This document shows positions 8,696-17,430 of a DNA stretch of 52,533 bases, piece after piece. The notes under the pieces are model-generated. The model was given only the letters and a program-made list of their open reading frames with translations. It searched no databases and was not told the origin of the DNA. Made by a program: the position numbers and the translations under genes. Numbering within the stretch: the first letter of the stretch is position 1; each line of letters opens with the position of its first letter. Source of the DNA: an uncultured Prevotellaceae bacterium (lineage in GTDB: Bacteria > Bacteroidota > Bacteroidia > Bacteroidales > Bacteroidaceae); contig CACZPU010000024.1 of assembly GCA_902783165.1 (NCBI GenBank), positions 1 to 52,533 on the forward strand, read 5' to 3'.

Positions 8696-10132
8696 CTAAT
8701 GTTTGTTTACTGTGGAGAGCACATCCTTGTATACCTCAACGGGATAGCGCCGACGCAGCTCTTCCACCCAAATCTTCTCCAACTCCTCCTGATAGTCTGC
8801 TGTAACGAGGGCGCGTACATCCTCGAACTCCTCCGGTCCTTTCTTCAGCAGCTTTCCATACACGGCGTCAATGGGATAGCCTTTTGTTTCTGCCACGGTG
8901 GTGTCTTTCTTGAACACCATCTTGTCTATCAAGGCATTGTCGCCTTTCTTGAAAATACCTTTTTCCACGCGGATACGAATCACAGAATCGTTGTTGAATG
9001 TCGTGCGCAAGCGGTCGGCCCATTTGTCGAAGGCAAGTCCTTTCACGCTCTTCTTCACGGCCTTCACATCCTTCTTGTCTTTCACATGATAGGCCATTCC
9101 CTTATAGCGAGGTTCGTCCCAAGCGTATTTTTTCTTGTGGTTCTTGAAATAGGCAGCCAGGGCAGCATCGTCTTTGGCAGCCTTGTCCCACACCGTGCGA
9201 TTGCTGATTTCGTAGAGCAGCAGTCCGTCGTGATATTCGCGAATCAGATACTTCAAATCTGTGTCCTTTGCCGACATTTCGTCGGAACGCTGCTGCAATA
9301 TCTGCGCACGTGTCAGTTTGCCGTTACTTTTGGCCACCATGTCGTCAATCGCACGCTCAGCCACTTGTTCGCGGGCATTTCGCTCCTCGAGGAATTTCAT
9401 GATGTCACCCTTCAGTTCCTCAAATGGCTCAAGCTGCTTACGGTCTTTCATCAATAAGATATGGAAACCGAAAGCCGACTGCACCGGTTTGCTCATCTCG
9501 CCCTTTTGCAAGGCATAGGCAGCGTCCTCAAACTCCTTCACTGTCTGTCCGGGGCCAATCCAAGGCAGCTGTCCGCCTTGTTGGGCTGTGCCTGGGTCTT
9601 GTGAAAACTTCTTTGCCATCTCGGCGAAATCGGCCCCACCCAGCAAAGCCTGATAGATGGAGTCGATGCGTGTACGGGCAGCATTCTCCTCCTCCTTACT
9701 GGCATTCTGCTTCAGCCTCAGCAAGATATGAGCTGGCATAATCAGTCCTTTCGGGCCTATTGCCTGTTTGGTGTTGTCGTAAACCTTCTGGGCTTCAGCG
9801 AGCATTGCCTCATCGGTGGCAAACGACGGTACAATCTGTTGGTCGCGATAAGTGGTGAACTCATCGTTGAACGATTTCATGGTGTCGAGTTTTGCATCGA
9901 GGGCTGCCTCCACCTTCAGCTTGTAATTGATGAAAAGATCAACATATTCCTCCACCGTTTTCTTATCAATGACTCCCTCGGAATTATTCTTGTTGTAAGA
10001 ATATTCAAACTCTGAGCGCATCACTGGTTTGCCATTAATCTTCATGATAACGCGGTCGTCGTTTGCCTTCTGTGCAAAGACCACGTTTTGTGCAATCAGT
10101 GCAAGGAGCGCAATAATTACTCTTCTTCTCAT
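8696..10132 (-). CDS. parvulin-type peptidyl-prolyl isomerase
   Basis: A 478-residue protein with a signal peptide (1-20) and a SurA-like N-terminal region (about 25-125). One clear parvulin domain at about 130-235 shows PAHILLRLK, FAEMAKKFSQDPGTAQQGG and SAFGFHILLM. The C-terminal half (240-478) is Lys/Asp-rich and helical and resembles PpiD or PrsA chaperone arms. It is the first of two consecutive isomerases in this operon. Similarity between the two is limited to the catalytic core, so they are not a recent duplication. Likely a periplasmic folding factor. Confidence 0.9.
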   Translation of the reverse strand: MRRRVIIALLALIAQNVVFAQKANDDRVIMKINGKPVMRSEFEYSYNKNNSEGVIDKKTVEEYVDLFINYKLKVEAALDAKLDTMKSFNDEFTTYRDQQIVPSFATDEAMLAEAQKVYDNTKQAIGPKGLIMPAHILLRLKQNASKEEENAARTRIDSIYQALLGGADFAEMAKKFSQDPGTAQQGGQLPWIGPGQTVKEFEDAAYALQKGEMSKPVQSAFGFHILLMKDRKQLEPFEELKGDIMKFLEERNAREQVAERAIDDMVAKSNGKLTRAQILQQRSDEMSAKDTDLKYLIREYHDGLLLYEISNRTVWDKAAKDDAALAAYFKNHKKKYAWDEPRYKGMAYHVKDKKDVKAVKKSVKGLAFDKWADRLRTTFNNDSVIRIRVEKGIFKKGDNALIDKMVFKKDTTVAETKGYPIDAVYGKLLKKGPEEFEDVRALVTADYQEELEKIWVEELRRRYPVEVYKDVLSTVNKH

Positions 10133-10162
10133 TACTAATTATGCCAATTATTGTTATTACAA

Positions 10163-11873
<1,711 letters not shown>

Positions 11874-11904
11874 GGTTTTTCCTTGCATAGTTTAGGGAAA
11901 AACC
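11874..11904. promoter_or_regulatory. operator-like palindrome next to a -33 element
   Basis: GGTTTTTCC (11874-11882) and GGAAAAACC (11896-11904) form a perfect 9-bp inverted repeat with a 13-bp spacer. Each arm also lies beside TTTAGGG. The right arm directly abuts the TTTG of the next promoter. Size and position suit a dimeric regulator rather than a terminator. Confidence 0.55.
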
Positions 11905-11936
11905 TTTGGCTGTGTGGAATTTTCTTTGTTTCTTTG
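11905..11936 (+). promoter_or_regulatory. probable promoter of the secreted-protein gene
   Basis: TTTG (11905-11908), 20 bp, then TTTCTTTG (11929-11936), one base off TAnnTTTG. The predicted leader is about 95 nt. Confidence 0.5.
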
Positions 11937-12038
11937 CAGTAGAAAAAGGAAACAGCGCATGCTTGTCATGCACCTTCCTGCGGCATCGGCCGCCGAGAGT
12001 AGAATCAACACAAGTCAAACTTTTTAACACATACAGCT

Positions 12039-12800
12039 ATGAAGAAGTTCATGATGATGATGGCCATGATGATGACGATAGTCACCTCCGCCAAGGCAAT
12101 TACATACAGCCAGGCACGCACCGAGGCACTGTTCCTGACCGACAAGATGGCGTATGAACTGCGTCTGAGCAACGCACAGTATGATGCGGTGTATGAGATC
12201 AACCTCGACTACCTGCTCACTGTGGCTGTGCGCGACGATTTGTACGGAACGGCATGGGCACGCCGCAACAGCGACCTGCGCTTTGTGCTCACAGTTTATC
12301 AGTATGAGACCTATCAGGACACACAGTATTTCTACCGTCCACTCTACTGGAGCAACAACATGTTCACATACCGCATCTACGGCATGTATCGCGACCGCAC
12401 ACGCTTCTATGTGGAGTACAGGCCGATAGGACTGAACGACTACAGGGGCGGCCACAACATTGGAAAGGCCAGCTACTATGCCAACCGCGAATTCAACAAG
12501 CCCATGAATGTGCATCCAGCCATGACGGGCAAGCCAAAGCCAACTTGGCATAACGTGCAGCCGGTTCCGCCCACTCCACCGGTGGCCACCAAGAACCACT
12601 CTGGTGTGAAGACCAATCCTCCCACCAGCAGCAGGCCTTCGTCCAACAACGCCACCTGGCGGAACACCAACTCTTCCACACAGCGCAACATGACCGCGCC
12701 AAAGACCAGTCCTGCACCCACGAACCGCAGCACCAACAGCCAGTCGACGGGCAACAGCCAGTCTGGTCAGCGCAAAGGTCACTTTGGCGGAAAGAGATGA
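12039..12800 (+). CDS. secreted protein of unknown function, Tyr/Arg-rich with a disordered tail
   Basis: A 253-residue protein with an unusually Met-rich signal peptide (cleavage likely after SAKA, about residue 20). Residues about 21-150 form a compact domain rich in Tyr and Arg (YETYQDTQYFYRPLYW; MYRDRTRFYVEYRP). Residues about 150-253 are low complexity, rich in Thr, Asn, Ser, Pro and Gln, and end in a basic GHFGGKR. I do not recognise a characterised family; similar exported proteins are expected in Prevotella-type genomes. It is a single gene with its own promoter, an upstream palindrome and a shared terminator. The opposite strand is also open here for 350 codons, but the plus-strand reading has the signal peptide and promoter. 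Confidence 0.75.
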   Translation: MKKFMMMMAMMMTIVTSAKAITYSQARTEALFLTDKMAYELRLSNAQYDAVYEINLDYLLTVAVRDDLYGTAWARRNSDLRFVLTVYQYETYQDTQYFYRPLYWSNNMFTYRIYGMYRDRTRFYVEYRPIGLNDYRGGHNIGKASYYANREFNKPMNVHPAMTGKPKPTWHNVQPVPPTPPVATKNHSGVKTNPPTSSRPSSNNATWRNTNSSTQRNMTAPKTSPAPTNRSTNSQSTGNSQSGQRKGHFGGKR

Positions 12801-12835
12801 TGATTTGAGATAGAACACGAATGCAGAAAAGATGA

Positions 12836-12883
12836 AAAGGGTTGGCAAGGGGCTCCATACAGCAGCCCACTTGCCAACCTTTT
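12836..12883. terminator. bidirectional terminator between convergent genes
   Basis: AAGGTTGGCAAG (12838-12849) pairs with CTTGCCAACCTT (12870-12881), flanked by A-rich and T-rich tracts. It ends transcripts of the secreted-protein gene (plus) and of tnaA (minus). Confidence 0.85.
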
Positions 12884-12913
12884 GTTGTTTGTTCCGATTT
12901 GCAGAAGCTTGTC

Positions 12914-14290
12914 TTATCCCAGTCGCTTCAGTTGTACGGTGAAATGGCGCATGAGCGGGGCTTCCCATTCGATGGCCACACCACGTGTAATCTCGTTGCG
13001 ACGGTCGTAGACGTTCTTCAACGCAGCAGCAATCACGTTCATGTGGTTGTCTGTGTAAACACGACGGGCGATACACAAGCGCAGCAAGTCGAGACCGCCG
13101 AATCGGTTCTCGCGGGTTTCCGGGTCACGATCGGCAAGGATATAGCCAATCTCGCAGCCACGGATACCGGCCTCGAGATAGAGTTCGCAAGTCAAAGTCT
13201 GTGCAGGGAATTCCTCCTTCGGCACATTGCAGAGCACCTTGTCGGCATCGATAAACAGGGCATGTCCGCCCACTGGACGCTGGTAAGGAATGCCATACTC
13301 ATCGAGTTTCTTGGCCAGATACTCCACTTGGTGGATACGTGTCTCCAGCATATCGTACTCGGTGTTCTCATCAAGTCCAACGGCCAAAGCGTTCAGGTCG
13401 CGGCCATTCAGTCCTCCATAGGTGAGGAAGCCCTCGTAAGGAATACAGAAGAGCTTGGCGCCCTCATACCATTCCTTCTTATTGGTGGCGATGAAACCGC
13501 CCATATTCACCAGTCCGTCTTTCTTGGCCGACATGGTCATAGCGTCTACATACGAATACATTTCACGGGCAATTTCCTTGATGGTCTTATCGGCATACCC
13601 CTCTTCACGCTTCTTGATGAAGTAGCTGTTCTCAGCGAAGCGGGCCGAGTCCATCACCACGGGCACGCCATACTTGTGGCAGAGCTCGCAGGTCTCGCGG
13701 ATATTCTTCATCGAGACGGGCTGTCCGCCCACCGTGTTGTTGGTCACGGTGAGCACCATAAACGGCACATTGCCGGGATTCTCCTTCAGCACCTTCTCCA
13801 ATTTCTCCAGCGACACATTACCTTTGAACGGTATTTCCAGCTGGGTGTTCTTTGCCTCATCGATGGTTACGTCGATGGCATGGGCCTTGCGAGCCTCAAT
13901 GTGACCCTTGGTGGTGTCGAAATGGGCATTGCCAGGCACCACATTACCCTCTTTCACCAAATAGGAGAACAGCACGTTTTCGGCAGCACGTCCCTGATGT
14001 GTAGGAATGACATACTCGAAACCGAAGATGCGCTGCACCACCTCCTGGAACTTATAGAACGAAGTGGCGCCTGCATAGCTCTCGTCGCCAAGCATCATGG
14101 CCGACCATTGGCGGTCGCTCATGGCACCAGTACCCGAATCGGTCAGGCAGTCGATATACACCTGCTCGGCCTTCAACATAAACACATTGTAGTGGGCTTC
14201 CTTAAGCCACTGTTCTCTTTCTTCGCGAGTGCTCTTACGCAGCGGTTCAACCATCTTGATTTTCCACGCTTCTGCAAATGGTATTTCCAT
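12914..14290 (-). CDS. tnaA: tryptophanase (tryptophan indole-lyase)
   Basis: A 458-residue PLP enzyme that splits tryptophan into indole, pyruvate and ammonia. The PLP lysine is in SAKKDG (about residue 256), preceded by the Asp of VVMDSARFAENSYF. The close relative tyrosine phenol-lyase has Arg in its MERG motif for the phenol; here the same place reads GCEIG (about residue 380), with Ile, as in tryptophanase. So indole production is the better call. It is monocistronic, with a complete promoter about 240 bp upstream, which leaves an unusually long leader. Confidence 0.9.
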   Translation of the reverse strand: MEIPFAEAWKIKMVEPLRKSTREEREQWLKEAHYNVFMLKAEQVYIDCLTDSGTGAMSDRQWSAMMLGDESYAGATSFYKFQEVVQRIFGFEYVIPTHQGRAAENVLFSYLVKEGNVVPGNAHFDTTKGHIEARKAHAIDVTIDEAKNTQLEIPFKGNVSLEKLEKVLKENPGNVPFMVLTVTNNTVGGQPVSMKNIRETCELCHKYGVPVVMDSARFAENSYFIKKREEGYADKTIKEIAREMYSYVDAMTMSAKKDGLVNMGGFIATNKKEWYEGAKLFCIPYEGFLTYGGLNGRDLNALAVGLDENTEYDMLETRIHQVEYLAKKLDEYGIPYQRPVGGHALFIDADKVLCNVPKEEFPAQTLTCELYLEAGIRGCEIGYILADRDPETRENRFGGLDLLRLCIARRVYTDNHMNVIAAALKNVYDRRNEITRGVAIEWEAPLMRHFTVQLKRLG

Positions 14291-14438
14291 CTTTTGATAT
14301 TGAATTATTTAAGTTAATAAATGAGTGATTATCGGTTGTTGACACATGAATGGCCAAGCACTTGAATGCCGTTGCCTTCATGAAAAAAACAGGGATAATA
14401 ATGATAGCAGAGACATCAACCATGCCTCTTACCTACAA

Positions 14439-14469
14439 ATCAAAGAGCGAAGTGGTCAAACTCTTTGAT
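14439..14469 (-). promoter_or_regulatory. hairpin in the tnaA leader
   Basis: On the minus strand ATCAAAGAG (14469-14461) and CTCTTTGAT (14447-14439) form a perfect 9-bp stem with a 13-nt loop. The stem covers the last codons and the stop codon of the small leader frame. There is no U-run directly after it, so it is not an intrinsic terminator by itself. Confidence 0.5.
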
Positions 14470-14517
14470 GTTGATGAATTTGTGCGACACAAGCGCACCG
14501 TTGCCAACTACATGCAT
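14440..14517 (-). CDS. candidate 25-residue tnaA leader peptide
   Basis: The frame starts with an ATG about 12 nt after the predicted transcription start and ends in TGA inside the hairpin. The peptide begins MHVVGNGAL and contains HKFINIKEFDHF. E. coli TnaC has SKWFNIDNKIVDH at a similar place, a loose resemblance. The key Trp codon of TnaC is missing (Phe here), so the mechanism, if any, would differ. An ORF of this size can arise by chance; the case rests on position relative to promoter, hairpin and tnaA. Confidence 0.3.
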   Translation of the reverse strand: MHVVGNGALVSHKFINIKEFDHFAL

Positions 14518-14535
14518 ATTGCAACTATTTCACGG

Positions 14536-14567
14536 CAAAGATACGAAAACATATGCAAACGTGCAAA
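14536..14567 (-). promoter_or_regulatory. promoter of tnaA
   Basis: TTTG (14567-14564), 20 bp, TATCTTTG (14543-14536) on the minus strand: an exact consensus match. The predicted start near 14529 is about 240 nt upstream of the tnaA ATG. The remaining 14568-14676, up to the umuC stop, shows nothing else. Confidence 0.75.
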
Positions 14568-14676
14568 AACACAAGACAGAAAACCATCTTTTTTAACTAT
14601 TTTACACGATTCCGTTTCGCAAGAACCTTCTGCAAAACCATGTGGGTTGTTCAGCTGCCTGCCACTTGATACAACC

Positions 14677-15975
14677 CTATTTCAGCCGGATGATGTCGCA
14701 CCAACGGGTGGTGGGGTTCTTGCTTTTGAAATCGTGCTTGATGGCATTGGCAAAAACCTCTGCCTTCCCCTTGCCATCCTTCTGCGTATACTGCCGGCTT
14801 CCTATCACAACCGTCTCACTCCCGTTCAGTCGGTTGATTCTATCCACCACGGCATCCAGTCGCTTGTACTTCTCTATTTGTTCCGCATTGATGTCGAACA
14901 AGTCTTGCTGGAGGGGCGAATTGGGCGAGATGCCCATGACAATGACTCCGGCTTTCTTGTACAGATAGCCTGGTTTGAAGATGCTTCTAAGTACCTCTGT
15001 GGCCGCTTGGACTATGAGTGTGGTGGAATTCGACGGTGTGATGAGCCGTGTTTCTTGTGAGTTCCAATACTGTGCCAGATCTTCCCTGAAGGCATTGGTG
15101 TTGACAAACACCCCCACGATGGAGGCCACAGTGCCTTGTTTCCGCAATTTCTCAGCGCATTTGCTTGCATAGTTGGACACGTGTGTTCGCAACGTCTCGA
15201 AGTCGCCTACCATCCCGTTGAAGCTCCTGCTAGTACAGATGCTCTTCTTCTTGGCCAACTCCTCATTGGGCACGCAGTCTTCACCATTCAGTTCCTGCCA
15301 GGTTCTCACGATATTGATGTTGTTGAAGGTTGCCCTCACCCAGTCCTTGTGATGCACTGCCAGGTCGTAGGCAGTCCGGCAGCCCAAGGCCTGCAGTCTG
15401 GCGGCATATCTCCTGCCAATGCCCCAAACGTCTTCTATAGGCAGCCATTTCAGTGCCGCCACGCGCTTTTCGTCATTGTCTATCATGCAGCAATGCTTGT
15501 AGGCGGTGTATTTCTTGGCCAGTCGGGAAGCAATCTTGGCCAGTGTCTTGTTCGGCGCCAGACCTATCGACACGGGCATGCCCACCTCCTGCTTGATGCG
15601 ATGGTGCAGATGCTCGCCCCACTTCTGCAGGTTGAGATGCTCCATGCCGTCAAGATAGACGAAACATTCGTCGATGGAATAGCGGAAAAAGCCGGGTGCC
15701 TCTTTGCTGATGATGCTCACCACGCGGGCTGTCAGTTCGCCGTAGAGTTCGTAATTGCTGCTGAACACGGCTATCTTTTGATGAGGGAACAGCTGTGCAA
15801 GTTGGAAATAAGGTGTACCCTCCTTGATTCCAAGCGCCTTCGCCTCATTGCTGCGGGCCACCACACAGCCGTCGTTGTTCGAAAGAACCACAACCACCTT
15901 GCCCTCTAAGTCAGGTCGGAACACCCTCTCGCAGCTCACATAGCAATTGTCACAATCAACGATGCCGTACATCAT
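14677..15975 (-). CDS. umuC: DNA polymerase V catalytic subunit UmuC (Y family)
   Basis: A 432-residue lesion-bypass polymerase. It opens with MMYGIVDCDNCYVSCERVFRP, where DxD-type metal ligands and the steric-gate region lie; the second acidic motif SIDECFVYLDG is near residue 105. The helix-hairpin-helix region reads VWGIGRRYAARLQALG. The C-terminal little-finger region is full length. The start is placed at the ATG 1 bp after the umuD stop, which is family-typical; the frame is open further upstream but overlaps umuD. The pair forms a coupled operon for SOS mutagenesis. Confidence 0.95.
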   Translation of the reverse strand: MMYGIVDCDNCYVSCERVFRPDLEGKVVVVLSNNDGCVVARSNEAKALGIKEGTPYFQLAQLFPHQKIAVFSSNYELYGELTARVVSIISKEAPGFFRYSIDECFVYLDGMEHLNLQKWGEHLHHRIKQEVGMPVSIGLAPNKTLAKIASRLAKKYTAYKHCCMIDNDEKRVAALKWLPIEDVWGIGRRYAARLQALGCRTAYDLAVHHKDWVRATFNNINIVRTWQELNGEDCVPNEELAKKKSICTSRSFNGMVGDFETLRTHVSNYASKCAEKLRKQGTVASIVGVFVNTNAFREDLAQYWNSQETRLITPSNSTTLIVQAATEVLRSIFKPGYLYKKAGVIVMGISPNSPLQQDLFDINAEQIEKYKRLDAVVDRINRLNGSETVVIGSRQYTQKDGKGKAEVFANAIKHDFKSKNPTTRWCDIIRLK

Positions 15976-15976
15976 G

Positions 15977-16402
15977 TTATTTCCATTTCTTGATGGTGTA
16001 AACCACCACGCCCCAAACCTTGAAATCTGAATCTTGGTCAATGCGGATAGGACGGAAGTGTTTGTTAGCCGGCTTCAGCTCTATCCACCCTTCATGCTGA
16101 TGAGTCATGTCAAGAAATTTCACAGTAAACTCCTTGTCCACATAACCCACCACCACATCCCCGTGTTCAGGTTCTAAGGAACGGTCTATCACGGCAATGT
16201 CGCCATCACAAATGCCAGCATCAATCATGCTGTCGCCTTCCACTTGACCATAGAAAGTTGCCTCGGGATGCCTGATTAAATCACGATTGAAATCGAGACT
16301 GTCGTTGAGATAATCCTCCGCAGGACTGGGGAAACCAGCCTTGATGACTGGCGCAAACTGCAAATCCAACTGCTCTTTGAATACACCCTTTATTAGTTTC
16401 AT
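15977..16402 (-). CDS. umuD: UmuD-like S24 peptidase
   Basis: A 141-residue self-cleaving subunit of Pol V. The cleavage site is Ala22-Gly23 (KAGFPSP), the catalytic Ser is Ser58 in EGDSMIDAG, and the Lys is Lys95 in FTVKFL. There is no helix-turn-helix, so it is UmuD and not LexA. RecA filaments are expected to trigger cleavage to the active form. Separated from umuC by a single base. Confidence 0.94.
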   Translation of the reverse strand: MKLIKGVFKEQLDLQFAPVIKAGFPSPAEDYLNDSLDFNRDLIRHPEATFYGQVEGDSMIDAGICDGDIAVIDRSLEPEHGDVVVGYVDKEFTVKFLDMTHQHEGWIELKPANKHFRPIRIDQDSDFKVWGVVVYTIKKWK

Positions 16403-16460
16403 ACTTTTACTAACGCAATTAAAATTGTAAAAACAAATCAGATAATCCCATTCGTTTGAT

Positions 16461-16489
16461 GATGGCTAAACTTGACAGATGGGCCAAAC
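16461..16489. repeat. tandem operator-like repeats in the umuD leader
   Basis: GATGGCTAAAC (16461-16471) and GATGGGCCAAAC (16478-16489) are near-identical direct repeats 17 bp apart. The left one also sits in GTTTGATGATGGCTAAAC, which has GTTT/AAAC symmetry. They lie between the likely umuD -7 element and its ATG, where a repressor could act. Confidence 0.4.
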
Positions 16490-16521
16490 CTTTATGAGAG
16501 GAATGAGCATCTTTTCAGGCA

Positions 16522-16529
16522 CAAAGATA
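16522..16529 (-). promoter_or_regulatory. -7 promoter element of umuDC
   Basis: TATCTTTG on the minus strand is a full match to TAnnTTTG; no clear TTTG lies 19-21 bp upstream. The leader would be about 110 nt. Confidence 0.5.
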
Positions 16530-16571
16530 GCAAAAAAATCTTGGATTGCATCAACACTGTTTCATTTATTG

Positions 16572-16666
16572 GCGTTTGTCCTCAGAAAAAAGACAGAAAC
16601 AGTACGATTCTGCTTTCAGCACATAAACTAAGAATTAGCATTTGTCCTCAGAAAAAGACAGAAACA
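16572..16666. repeat. pair of about 27-bp direct repeats upstream of umuDC
   Basis: The core TTTGTCCTCAGAAAAA followed by GACAGAAACA occurs at 16575-16601 and again at 16641-16666, differing by one A in the A-run. The copies start 66 bp apart. Both lie upstream of the umuD -7 element. Confidence 0.75.
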
Positions 16667-17254
16667 ACCCACAAACGAAACGAAAAGGCAATGAAGAAAC
16701 AAGATGATTCCTTCCATGATGAGCACCAAGCAACGCACAAGAACGCCCATCGGAAGAATTTACACAGACTTTGAAAATTGTGAAAATACCGAACAGAAAA
16801 GTCCATTTTCATGTTTGTCGGAATGAACAAACTAGAAAAAGAAACAATGGTTTTGTAAAAGAAAGCGAACAAAAATCATCTGTCACAACCACGTTCTTGA
16901 GACTTTGGATGATGATTGATTATCTTTCATCGTGCAAAAGATAAGGTTTTGGACTGCAATAAGTCATCTTTTACACAACGAAAGATTACTTTTCATGAGG
17001 CAAAACCATATCTTTTGAAGGGCAACAGATGGGTTTTTGTCGAAAAGCAACACAATTTTCAACCTAGCAAAGAGTACCTTTCCGCGTAAGACGTTAGAAC
17101 TCAACTATTTGCAGAAAAGCACTCAAAATTCACTCTTTTTCCGCCCCTCCACCAACAAATTGGCGAACAATCCAGTCTCAGAGAGGTTCAAAAACAGATT
17201 ATTCTTTACAATTCTGTTTCGACAACGGCAGTTGGTGATGCCTGTCCTTGACAC
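16667..17254. other. non-coding AT-rich stretch
   Basis: No supported gene. A plus-strand frame at 17037-17273 has atypical codon use and no promoter, so it is not called. A short inverted repeat TTATCTTT/AAAGATAA lies near 16919-16943. No tRNA-like or terminator-like structure is recognisable. Confidence 0.4.
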
Positions 17255-17430
17255 TTATCCGCCTAGCTGCTGACCGAGATTGTCGTAGAATTCATCCTTC
17301 TCTCCCACGGACAAGCGGTTGACAGTGTCGTCGAGACTAGTGATGATTTTGGTGAAACAACCACTCACAGCATAGAGCATAGGCACATTCGTGCCGCCCT
17401 TCACACACAGCACGTACGGCCAATTGCTCT
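17255..17430 (-). pseudogene. protein-like C-terminal remnant after the GH92 gene
   Basis: Read on the minus strand, the frame ending in TAA at 17255 gives NWPYVLCVKGGTNVPMLYAV, then SGCFTKIITSLDDTVNRLSV, then GEKDEFYDNLGQQLGG. Composition looks like a real folded protein C-terminus. It has no good start codon of its own: the frame is closed by TGA at 17459, inside the GH92 gene. It is most simply a decayed gene whose 5' part was lost. The family is not recognised. Confidence 0.35.

Noticed and set aside
12024..13076. 350-codon frame on the minus strand over the secreted-protein gene
   Set aside because: It runs through the bidirectional terminator and lacks a promoter; the plus-strand frame has a signal peptide, a promoter and sensible composition.
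12914..14290. tyrosine phenol-lyase instead of tryptophanase
   Set aside because: The substrate-determining Arg of tyrosine phenol-lyase is replaced by Ile, as in tryptophanase.
14350..15060. 236-codon plus-strand frame across the tnaA leader and umuC end
   Set aside because: It crosses the tnaA promoter and the antisense of umuC; no motifs.
15977..16402. LexA repressor
   Set aside because: It has the S24 peptidase residues but no N-terminal helix-turn-helix and is followed directly by umuC.
16572..16666. CRISPR array
   Set aside because: Only two repeat copies, no regular spacer series and no cas genes nearby.
16472..16774. 100-codon plus-strand frame containing two CPQKK repeats
   Set aside because: The repeated peptide only reflects the DNA direct repeat; it overlaps the umuD promoter and has no start context.
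17037..17273. 78-codon plus-strand frame upstream of the GH92 remnant
   Set aside because: No promoter, odd composition and no recognisable family; kept as non-coding.
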